Position numbers and translations under genes: made by a program
Shown here: positions 14,650 to 21,110 of the stretch, piece by piece
Numbering within the stretch: position 1 is the stretch's first letter
Layout: the number at the start of each line of letters is the position of its first letter
Notes under the pieces: model-generated
Databases searched by the model: none
Told to the model about the DNA's origin: nothing
Seen by the model: only the letters and a program-made list of their open reading frames with translations
Assembly (NCBI GenBank): GCA_020634815.1
Contig: JACKBA010000052.1
Coordinates: forward strand, 1 to 33,972
Source of the DNA: Caldilineaceae bacterium
GTDB taxonomy: Bacteria > Chloroflexota > Anaerolineae > Caldilineales > Caldilineaceae
Direction of reading: 5' to 3'
Length of the DNA stretch: 33,972 bases

Positions 14650-15531
14650 ATGCACAAAGTAACGAAAAAACTTGCCCCCTTTGCCTATCTGTCGCCCACG
14701 CTGCTGTTGCTGGCAGTGTTGTCGCTGCTGCCCATCGCGATGGTCTTTTCCTATTCGTTTCTGAACAACGTCGTGATGGAAAAGAACCCCGTCTTTGTGG
14801 GGATAGCGAACTATATTGAGATTCTCACCGACGCCGTCTTTCTACAGGCGCTCTACAATACGCTCTATTTCACCATTCTGAGCGTCGTCTTTCATCTGAT
14901 TCTCGGCCTGGCCTTTGCCACGTTGCTGAATACCAAGCTCATCAGCCCGCTGGCACGGGCGCTCTTCCGCGTCGTCTATATCCTGCCCTGGGTCTTTACG
15001 GCGACGATCATCGCCATCCTGTGGCGGCTGATGCTCAGCCCCAATGGCGTGGTGAACTACATGCTCAACGAGGTGGGTCTGGCCAGCGGCCCGGTCGAAT
15101 TTCTGAGTTCGCGCCAACTGGCGCTGCCCACGGTCACCTTTATCAACATCTGGGCAGGCTACCCATTCTATATGGTGAGCCTGCTGGCCGGTTTGCAGGG
15201 CATTCCGAGCGAGTTGTACGAGGCGGGGAGAATCGACGGCGCCAACGGGCCGCAGCTCTTCCGCTTTGTGACGCTGCCGCAGTTGCGGCCGATCATCCTC
15301 AGCCTGGCCATGCTGGACTTTATCTGGACCGTGCAGCAGTTCACGCTGATCTGGATGACGACCGGCGGCGGCCCCATTCACGTCACGGAGATGTTGAGCA
15401 CCTTTACCTACAAGCTCGCCTTCAGCTCCTACGAATTCGGCCTTGCTTCGACCAGCGCCTTTATCATCCTGGCGATCTGCATGTTCGTGGCGCTTTTCTA
15501 CGTCCGCCAGCAGAGGGCAGCCGATGAATAG
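14650..15531 (+). CDS. ABC sugar transporter permease 1 (MalF/UgpA type)
   Basis: 293 residues with six predicted membrane helices (first LLLLAVLSLLPIAMVFSYSF). The EAA loop that contacts the ATPase is EAGRIDGANGPQLFRFVTLP (about 195-214). This is the MalF-like partner without the long periplasmic loop. ATG 14650 gives the usual short N-terminus; the upstream in-frame sequence overlaps the intercistronic hairpin. It ends by overlapping the next gene by 8 nt, so the two are translationally coupled. Confidence 0.92.
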   Translation: MHKVTKKLAPFAYLSPTLLLLAVLSLLPIAMVFSYSFLNNVVMEKNPVFVGIANYIEILTDAVFLQALYNTLYFTILSVVFHLILGLAFATLLNTKLISPLARALFRVVYILPWVFTATIIAILWRLMLSPNGVVNYMLNEVGLASGPVEFLSSRQLALPTVTFINIWAGYPFYMVSLLAGLQGIPSELYEAGRIDGANGPQLFRFVTLPQLRPIILSLAMLDFIWTVQQFTLIWMTTGGGPIHVTEMLSTFTYKLAFSSYEFGLASTSAFIILAICMFVALFYVRQQRAADE

Positions 15532-16375
15532 CATACAATCGCGCCAGACAAAGCGACGCATCCTGCAAGGGCTGGTGATCATCGCGCTGCTCATCGGCGC
15601 ATTCTACGCGGCGTTCCCCGTGGTGTGGATGCTCTCGTCGTCGTTCAAGTCGAACCGCGATGTCTTCGCCTATCCGCCGAGCCTGATCACCGACTCCTTC
15701 TCCATGAGCGCCTATGCGGCCGTGCTCACCAACCCGGAGAAGGTGCGCTTCTTTACCAACAGCTACTTTGTGGCGCTGCTGGTGACGCTCTTCACGCTGG
15801 CGGTGGGATGCCTGGCCGGCTACAGCTTCAGCCGCTACAACTTCTTTTTCAAGAAGCCGCTGAACATGCTCATCATCAGCGTGCAGGCCGTGCCGCCGAT
15901 CACGCTGCTGATCCCCTACTTCAGCCTGATCGTGACGTTGAAGCTCTTCAACACCTATGCGGCGCTCGTCCTGACCTACATGGTGCTGACCTTGCCCTAC
16001 GCCATCATCATGATGACCGGCTACTTCAACACGCTGCCCAAGGAGTTGGACGAGGCCGTCATGATGGATGGCGGCAGCCGCTTCAACGCGCTCTGGCGCG
16101 TGCTGATTCCGATCTCCGTGCCGGGGCTGGTCTCCGTCGGCATCTACACTTTTATGCAGGCGTGGAACGAATTCCTTTTTGCCGTCACGCTGACCAAGAC
16201 GATGGAGATGCGCACGGTTCCCGTCGGCATTGCGCTGCTCATGGGCCAGCACTCCTACGAGTGGAACGAAATGATGGCGATGAGCGTGCTCGGCTGTCTG
16301 CCCGTCCTGCTCTTGTTCCTGTTTTTCCAACGCTACTTTATCGCCGGCATGACCGCCGGTTCCGTCAAGGGATAA
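15524..16375 (+). CDS. ABC sugar transporter permease 2 (MalG/UgpE type)
   Basis: 283 residues with six membrane helices. The EAA loop is EAVMMDGGSRFNALWRVLIP (about 183-202). The ATG overlaps the last 8 nt of permease 1. The C-terminus QRYFIAGMTAGSVKG is characteristic of MalG-like permeases. No ATP-binding subunit is encoded nearby; a shared MsmX/MsmK-like ATPase elsewhere in the genome is likely, which is common for this class. Confidence 0.93.
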   Translation: MNSIQSRQTKRRILQGLVIIALLIGAFYAAFPVVWMLSSSFKSNRDVFAYPPSLITDSFSMSAYAAVLTNPEKVRFFTNSYFVALLVTLFTLAVGCLAGYSFSRYNFFFKKPLNMLIISVQAVPPITLLIPYFSLIVTLKLFNTYAALVLTYMVLTLPYAIIMMTGYFNTLPKELDEAVMMDGGSRFNALWRVLIPISVPGLVSVGIYTFMQAWNEFLFAVTLTKTMEMRTVPVGIALLMGQHSYEWNEMMAMSVLGCLPVLLLFLFFQRYFIAGMTAGSVKG

Positions 16376-16423
16376 GCAGCGTTTATTCAATTTGATTCGG
16401 CTTGTTTTTTTGGAGGCAATCCT

Positions 16424-17284
16424 ATGTTGATGAATATGAAAGACCTGCTGGCGGTGGCGCATGCCAATGACTTCGCCGTCCCCGCCTTCAACATCAGCAG
16501 CAATATGCTGCTCACGGGGGTCATGGAGGCATCGGAGGAGATGCAGTCGCCCGTGATCCTGGCCATTCACCCCGACGAGCTGCACTTCGTTCACACGTCG
16601 TTTGTGAAGATGGCGGTGGACGAGGCGATCAAGGCCTCGATCCCCGTGTGCATCCACCTGGATCACGGCGCATCGCTGGCGCATGTCATGGAGGCGATCC
16701 AGTGCGGCTTTACGTCGGTCATGATCGACGCCTCCAGCCGCCCGCTGGAGGAGAACATCGCCATCTGCAAGCAGGTGGTGGAGCTGGCGCACCCGGTCAA
16801 CGTCTCGGTTGAGGGCGAGCTGGGCACCATCGGCACCACGGGGCCCGAGGCGGAGGCCGGCGCCGACGAGATCATCTATACCAACCCCGACGACGTGGTC
16901 ATCTTTGTCGAGGCGACCGGCGTCGACACGCTGGCCGTGGCCATCGGCACGTCGCACGGCATCTACCCCAAGGATCGCAAGCCGGAACTGAAGCTGGAAC
17001 TGCTCAAGGAGATCCGATCCCGGGTCGACATTCCGCTCGTCCTGCACGGCGGCTCGGCCAACCCCGACAGCGAGATCGCGGCGGCGGTGCGTCTGGGCGT
17101 CAACAAGATCAACATCTCCAGCGACATCAAGGATGCCTTCTATCAGAAGTGCCGCCAGGTGCTGGCGAACCCGGTCATCCGCGAGCCGAATTCCATCTAC
17201 CCGCCCTGCATCGAGGCCATGAAGGAAGTCGCCCGCTTCAAGATCGAACTCTTCAACGCGGCGGGCAAGGCGGCGCTTTACTGA
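16424..17284 (+). CDS. Class II ketose-bisphosphate aldolase (FbaA/GatY/KbaY family)
   Basis: 286 residues. Zn-dependent aldolase signatures are CIHLDHG (catalytic Asp and zinc His, about 81-87), VSVEGELGTIGT, AIGTSHGIYPKD (zinc His) and LVLHGGSANPD (zinc His). It cleaves a ketose 1,6-bisphosphate or related phosphosugar to dihydroxyacetone phosphate and an aldehyde. Sequence alone does not decide between fructose, tagatose or another substrate. GGAGG lies 8 nt before ATG. Its place between the transporter and a sugar kinase implies a dedicated catabolic role rather than central glycolysis. Confidence 0.9.
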   Translation: MLMNMKDLLAVAHANDFAVPAFNISSNMLLTGVMEASEEMQSPVILAIHPDELHFVHTSFVKMAVDEAIKASIPVCIHLDHGASLAHVMEAIQCGFTSVMIDASSRPLEENIAICKQVVELAHPVNVSVEGELGTIGTTGPEAEAGADEIIYTNPDDVVIFVEATGVDTLAVAIGTSHGIYPKDRKPELKLELLKEIRSRVDIPLVLHGGSANPDSEIAAAVRLGVNKINISSDIKDAFYQKCRQVLANPVIREPNSIYPPCIEAMKEVARFKIELFNAAGKAALY

Positions 17285-17353
17285 GCAAGCGACCCGTAGT
17301 GACGACTTTAGTCGTTTTCCGCCACTCGGCGTAGCGACTCCAGTTGGTATGCG

Positions 17354-17465
17354 CCGAGACGGAGCGACTGAAGTCGCCACTACTGTTCCTGTGCTCTCAG
17401 CGTCGATTTGAATCGAAGCCGACAGTTGTCGTGCACCGAGACAGAGCGACTGAAGTCGCCACTAC
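17354..17465. repeat. Direct repeat of a 30-bp palindromic element
   Basis: Two 30-bp copies, 17354-17383 and 17436-17465, differ at one base and lie 82 bp apart. Each contains GCGACTGAAGTCGC, a perfect inverted repeat. A related third element (GACGACTTTAGTCGTTTTC) lies at 17301-17319. The spacer between aldolase and kinase is made mostly of this material, which looks like a dispersed intergenic repeat family. Confidence 0.8.
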
Positions 17466-17485
17466 GGTTTCTATGCCATTAACAG

Positions 17486-18673
17486 ATGAACGCACCGATT
17501 GCCCTGGGGTTCGGGGACAACGTCGACTATGAGATTGCGTGGGATTCGGCCGTCTTCGAGGCGTTGATCGCGCGCTATGCGATCGGCGCCGGGGAGCTGG
17601 CCGCGGACCCGCCGATTGCCTCCGAGCGCGAGCTGGTGATTTCGATTCTGCGCTTTCTGGCCTCCGGCACGGGGGGCGAGCGCTTTGTCGCCTCGTCCGA
17701 GGTCATAGAGCCCTTTGCGCAGCGCTTTGCCAAGAAGATCACGCTGGGCGGCACCTCCGTGCGTGCGGCCATTGCCATGCGCACGCTGGGCTACACCTCG
17801 GCGCTGCACCTGGTCACCGTCAACGAGCACGTGCGGCGCCTGATCCCGCCCGACAGCCCGTACGTGTGCAGCAGCGCCGCCGACACGCTCTACCCGCACC
17901 TCATCGTGCAGTTCGACAAGGGGGCACACGTGCGGGCCGGCGACATCGACATCACCGCACGGCGGGCCAACCGCATCATCTATCATAACGACACCGACAA
18001 CATCACCATGCGGCTGAACGAGGAATTCGCCCGCCTCATCACGCAGGCGCAGGCGCTGCTTATCTCCGGCTTCAACGCGATGCAGCGCGAGGATCTCCTG
18101 CTCGACCGGCTCGCCGCGGTGCGGCGCATGCTGGCGGCGCTGCCGGCCGGCGCGTGCGTCTTCTTCGAGGATGCCGCCTTCTACAACCCGCGCTTCAGCA
18201 CGCTGATCCAGCAGGCGCTGGCGGACACGATCACCGTCTACAGCCTCAACGAGGACGAGTTACAGGCGCACGCCGGCCGGCCCGTGGACGTGCTCGACGC
18301 CGCGCAGGTCGAGGCGGCGCTGGCGTCATTGCACCGCCTGATCCCGGCGCCGATCCTGGTTGTGCACTCCATGCACTGGGCGCTGGCCTACGGTCCCACC
18401 GCGCCGCGCTACCGGCCGGCGCTGGCGGGTGGCGTCACCATGGCCACGACGCGCTTCTGCCACGGCGACGACTTCACCGCGCGCGAATACAGCGCCGTCG
18501 CCGCGCTCCCGCCCACCGCCGACGGCGCGCGCTTTGCCGCCGCCATCACCCAGCGGCTGGGCGACCGCGTCTGCTGCGTCCCCGTCGCGCACGTCGAGCA
18601 GTCGAAGGCGACGACGGTAGGGTTGGGCGATGCGTTTGTCGGTGGCTTTTTGGCGGCGCTGGTGGGGGCGTGA
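17486..18673 (+). CDS. ADP-dependent sugar kinase-like protein (ADP-PFK/glucokinase family of the ribokinase fold)
   Basis: 395 residues, shorter than archaeal ADP-dependent kinases (about 450). The N-terminus IALGFGDNVDYEIAWD matches the family's GFNxNVD-type sugar-binding start. The middle has AITLGGTSVRAAIAM-like sequence (KITLGGTSVRAAIAM), YSLNEDEL (the NxxE motif of metal binding) and VVHSMHWAL. The C-terminus TVGLGDAFVGGFLAALV holds the GxGD motif with the catalytic Asp. It would phosphorylate a sugar or sugar phosphate before the aldolase acts. The assignment to the ADP-dependent branch rather than generic PfkB rests on these motifs and is moderate. The start is set by ATG 17486; the RBS is poor. 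Confidence 0.65.
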   Translation: MNAPIALGFGDNVDYEIAWDSAVFEALIARYAIGAGELAADPPIASERELVISILRFLASGTGGERFVASSEVIEPFAQRFAKKITLGGTSVRAAIAMRTLGYTSALHLVTVNEHVRRLIPPDSPYVCSSAADTLYPHLIVQFDKGAHVRAGDIDITARRANRIIYHNDTDNITMRLNEEFARLITQAQALLISGFNAMQREDLLLDRLAAVRRMLAALPAGACVFFEDAAFYNPRFSTLIQQALADTITVYSLNEDELQAHAGRPVDVLDAAQVEAALASLHRLIPAPILVVHSMHWALAYGPTAPRYRPALAGGVTMATTRFCHGDDFTAREYSAVAALPPTADGARFAAAITQRLGDRVCCVPVAHVEQSKATTVGLGDAFVGGFLAALVGA

Positions 18674-18695
18674 ACGCGACGCAGATCCGGTAGCT

Positions 18696-18760
18696 GCGTG
18701 CGTCGCACTGGTCAGCAACAGGTTCCATGCCAAGGGTCGTTTGACCAGTGCGACGCACGC
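18696..18760 (+). repeat. Perfect 19-bp inverted repeat after the kinase gene
   Basis: GCGTGCGTCGCACTGGTCA (18696-18714) is exactly complementary to 18742-18760 around a 27-nt loop. It starts 23 bp after the kinase stop and is GC-rich, with no T tract. It may end the operon transcript or be a dispersed palindromic element; the perfection of the arms suggests recent origin or selection. Confidence 0.7.
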
Positions 18761-18810
18761 CGGGCCTGTCCTCGCCACTTCCTCAGGCGCACTCGTCATC
18801 TGCATTTTCA

Positions 18811-18839
18811 TTGCGCGTGACGGCAAAGTGCGCTAGACT
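18811..18839 (+). promoter_or_regulatory. Promoter of the DUF433 antitoxin gene
   Basis: TTGCGC (18811-18816), 17 nt, TAGACT (18834-18839). The predicted start near 18846 leaves a leader of about 65 nt with GAGGAG and GGAG before ATG 18911. Confidence 0.45.
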
Positions 18840-18910
18840 GCCAGACAGCCGAATCTGTTTGAGCGAAAACGCAAGATTCGCGTCATTGCTTCTTTGAGGA
18901 GCCACGGAGT

Positions 18911-19156
18911 ATGAGCGCTGTCTATTCTGATGTGATCGGACGCGATCCTGCCATTTGTGGTGGCGAGCCCGTCGTGCGTGGCACCCGAGTCACGGTACGC
19001 ACGATTCTGGCCAGCCTGGCCGAGGGCGCATGGATCGACGAGATTCTGGCCGACTTTCCGACCCTGACGGAGGCGCAATTGCGGGCAGTCATTGCCTTTG
19101 CCGCTGCGTCAGCGGAGGAAGATATGCCAGTGTTGGTACCCCCTGAGATCGCATGA
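18911..19156 (+). CDS. DUF433 family antitoxin
   Basis: 81 residues, full length for DUF433 (PF04255). Hallmarks are ICGGEPVVRGTRVTVRTILA (the conserved xGxPxxxGTR) and WIDEILADFPTLTEAQLRAVIAFAA, a small winged-helix fold. These proteins pair with DUF5615 PIN-like toxins. The stop overlaps the ATG of the toxin gene (ATGA at 19153-19156), the normal coupling for this module. The toxin is truncated, so this antitoxin is now an orphan. Confidence 0.9.
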   Translation: MSAVYSDVIGRDPAICGGEPVVRGTRVTVRTILASLAEGAWIDEILADFPTLTEAQLRAVIAFAAASAEEDMPVLVPPEIA

Positions 19157-19215
19157 AGATCAAGCTCGACGAAAACATGCCCGAGTCGCTCGCAGAACAA
19201 CTAGGGCAACTCCAG
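19153..19215 (+). pseudogene. DUF5615 PIN-like toxin, only the first 21 codons left
   Basis: MKIKLDENMPESLAEQLGQL is the standard N-terminus of DUF5615 toxins, including the first acidic active-site residues (LDEN). After codon 21 the similarity ends and the frame runs antisense into the neighbouring UPF0175 gene. A complete toxin has about 110-120 residues. The rest was lost in the deletion that also removed the toxin of the opposing module. Confidence 0.8.
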
Positions 19216-19223
19216 ACGTTCAT
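19212..19223 (-). pseudogene. Start of a deleted DUF3368 toxin gene (MNVW only)
   Basis: On the minus strand ATG 19223 overlaps the UPF0175 stop (ATGA), as is usual for UPF0175-DUF3368 pairs. It reads Met-Asn-Val-Trp, which resembles the first residues of DUF3368 proteins. From 19212 onward the sequence belongs to the truncated DUF5615 gene. Four codons are little evidence; the overlap and the conserved gene order carry the call. Confidence 0.4.
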
Positions 19224-19519
19224 GGTTCGCCAAGAAGCAACGCCACGTCGGCCGCCACATCGTCGGCACCGGCTGAATAGATGCGGCGCTCGATGCCCCG
19301 TGCGTTCAGCAAATCCTTAAATTCCTCGCGCGACAACCCTGCCAACTCCGCAGCGCGCCCCAACGAGACCTCTTCCTGGGAGTAGAGCAAGATGGCCAAT
19401 TCGGCCTTCAGTTCTGGGCGCATCGCCAGCAGACTGCGATACGCGGCCATACGCAGACTATTCTGGCTGTCGAACAAATGGTGTTCGACCAACAGATCGA
19501 CTTTGTCAAGCAGTGTCAT
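19220..19519 (-). CDS. UPF0175 family antitoxin
   Basis: 99 residues. The C-terminal helix-turn-helix-like stretch EVSLGRAAELAGLSREEFKDLLNARGI is the UPF0175 (PF03683) hallmark. These small DNA-binding antitoxins precede DUF3368 PIN-like toxins. Here the partner is missing. The N-terminal extension (MTLLDKVDLLVEHHLFDSQN) is somewhat longer than in minimal members. It has its own promoter-like site at 19566-19594. Confidence 0.85.
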   Translation of the reverse strand: MTLLDKVDLLVEHHLFDSQNSLRMAAYRSLLAMRPELKAELAILLYSQEEVSLGRAAELAGLSREEFKDLLNARGIERRIYSAGADDVAADVALLLGEP

Positions 19520-19565
19520 CGATTGACCCCTATGCCCAAACCATCTTCATCCACATTGCCTGCGC

Positions 19566-19594
19566 AGTATAGCGGCGATTGCAGGGTGGCGCAA
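19566..19594 (-). promoter_or_regulatory. Promoter of the UPF0175 gene
   Basis: On the minus strand: TTGCGC (19594-19589), 17 nt, TATACT (19571-19566). The predicted start is near 19559, about 40 nt before ATG 19519. It is the sixth TTGCGC-type promoter in the window and has a consensus-like -10 box. Confidence 0.55.
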
Positions 19595-19677
19595 GCAGCG
19601 CAGGCATGCCTTGCTCAGCCCAGAACCACGAGTGCGTAGCGTCTATTGCGCGGGGATAACACCAGGAACAGACCCCA

Positions 19678-19715
19678 CCGGCAGTCGAGTACCGAGGGAC
19701 ATACTCGACCGCCGG
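19678..19715. terminator. Imperfect hairpin downstream of the membrane-protein gene
   Basis: The stem has 13 pairs and one A-C mismatch: CCGGC/GCCGG (19678-19682 with 19711-19715) and TCGAGTA/TACTCGA (19685-19691 with 19702-19708). It lies about 50 nt after the stop of the minus-strand gene at 19768. No T tract is present on either strand. The rest of 19595-19767 shows nothing recognisable. Confidence 0.4.
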
Positions 19716-19767
19716 CAGAGCCTGGACGAGGGCTGCAACGATCCGGGGCGAGGGCATCCATCCTCGC

Positions 19768-20904
19768 TTATGGCCGGGTCAGGATGTCCAGCACGCCGGC
19801 CCAGTCGTCCGCCTGGCCGAAGGTGGCAAGGAGGGTGGGAAGTGCGCCTCCGCCCCGTTCCGCAACCAGCCGGTCAAAGAAGGCAGCGGCGGCCTGGGCG
19901 GTCGACTGGTTGCGATAGCCCGCGTTGCCAGGCGACGCGTAGTCGGCCCGGTTGTCGGCCAACAGCATCCCCAACGCAGCGAGCGACAGTGCAGACGGCA
20001 CGTCCTGCCCGTCATGCTGCGGCGGCGCGCTGGCTGCGCGTGACGGCAGGTCAGCGGCATGATGGCCCAGCCAGCCGGCGAGATGGTCGAGCATAGGGTG
20101 CCACGCGGGCCGCACGCCATAGTGAGCCCGGCACTCGACGATGGCGCGGGCGATCAACTGCCGGCGCACCTCGGCCGCAAGCATCGCCGCCCCATCGCTC
20201 CCCACGGCGCGGCGCAGCAGCAACGGCGACAGGACGACGATCGCGCCGCCCGGCAGGTCCGCCGCGGATGCCACGTACTGCGGTGCAACCGTGACGGTGA
20301 TGGGCAGCCCTGCAACCGGCGCCGGCAGCCCCAGGACAGCGCGCAGCGCGTGGTGGAAATCGTCCAGCGGCGCGGCGATGGTCTCCACGTCGGCGCGGTC
20401 GAGTTCGTGGAAGTCGAAGCGCAGGCTGGCCGTCTCCACCATCGACCGGCTGCCCCAGTAGGCAGGGATCGGCGCGGTGCGCTGCCAGCCCGCTGTGCCG
20501 TGGCGGTAGAAGCGCGTCTCGACAAAGGGCAGCGGCTCGCCCAGCGGCGACGTCTCCGTCACCACCACCTGCACCATCACGGCGCTGCTCCGGAGCGCGA
20601 TCGACGCGACATCCACCGCCGTCGCACCGCCCTGGCCGCGCACCTGCTGGCGCAGGGCCTCGATCTCGACCAGCTTGCCGATGTGTTGCTCGGTGGCGGC
20701 GATGCCGGCTTCGGCCGTCCGCCATAACTGGTAACCGATGACGCCGGCGGCGAGGATGAGCACCAGCACGGTTGCGGCTAGGATCCTCGCCGGCGGCCGG
20801 CGCTGCGGCGCCGCCTCGATAGGTGTTGCCGGCGTGACCGCTTCGTCCCATGCTCCCGTCTCCACATCGAGAATCTCCCATTCGAGCCGTGAATCCTGTC
20901 GCAT
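19768..20904 (-). CDS. Single-pass membrane protein of unknown function
   Basis: 378 residues. A short cytoplasmic N-terminus (MRQDSRLEWEILDVETGAWD) is followed by one membrane helix (ARILAATVLVLILAAGVIGYQLW, about 40-62) and a large outer domain. The outer domain begins with a helical stalk (GIAATEQHIGKLVEIEALRQQV) and an NTF2-like-looking part (VMVQVVVTET...ETRFYRHGTAGWQRTAPIP). Later it has VVLSPLLLRRAV and ARAIVECRAHYG, in the style of DUF-type peptidase-like domains, but no HExxH is visible. GGAGG lies 5 nt before ATG 20904. It is divergent from the BTAD regulator, sharing about 200 bp, so it may be a target or partner of that regulator. Confidence 0.7.
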   Translation of the reverse strand: MRQDSRLEWEILDVETGAWDEAVTPATPIEAAPQRRPPARILAATVLVLILAAGVIGYQLWRTAEAGIAATEQHIGKLVEIEALRQQVRGQGGATAVDVASIALRSSAVMVQVVVTETSPLGEPLPFVETRFYRHGTAGWQRTAPIPAYWGSRSMVETASLRFDFHELDRADVETIAAPLDDFHHALRAVLGLPAPVAGLPITVTVAPQYVASAADLPGGAIVVLSPLLLRRAVGSDGAAMLAAEVRRQLIARAIVECRAHYGVRPAWHPMLDHLAGWLGHHAADLPSRAASAPPQHDGQDVPSALSLAALGMLLADNRADYASPGNAGYRNQSTAQAAAAFFDRLVAERGGGALPTLLATFGQADDWAGVLDILTRP

Positions 20905-21038
20905 TGCGCCTCCAGCCGTAGACAAGGGGGTGGTGCCCATCGATCGGGCGCCCGGTACGCACGCTATTGCGCCACAATACTGGCCGGGCGCAACGGGAGC
21001 GCAATGAAAACGCAATGACCGGGGTGCAAACCATTCGA

Positions 21039-21067
21039 TTGGTTGGGAATTCCCGAGGTGCTACAAT
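21039..21067 (+). promoter_or_regulatory. Promoter of the BTAD regulator with a palindrome in its spacer
   Basis: TTGGTT (21039-21044), 17 nt, TACAAT (21062-21067). The spacer starts with GGGAATTCCC (21045-21054), a perfect 10-bp palindrome that could be an operator. ATG 21111 lies about 37 nt beyond the predicted start site. Confidence 0.45.
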
Positions 21068-21110
21068 AGGCGCCGCACAAGAGGACGCTGGCAAGGACTG
21101 GACAGACCCA

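Noticed and set aside
12229..14655. An 808-codon open frame on the minus strand
   Set aside because: It is antisense to the RpiR-family and sugar-binding-protein genes, with no domain and a composition typical of GC-rich shadow frames.
15464..17380. A 638-codon minus-strand open frame
   Set aside because: It is a shadow of permease 2 and the aldolase, both certain genes.
20967..21110. N-terminal extension of the BTAD regulator
   Set aside because: The in-frame codons lie upstream of or inside the predicted promoter, and the winged-helix domain begins right after Met at 21111.
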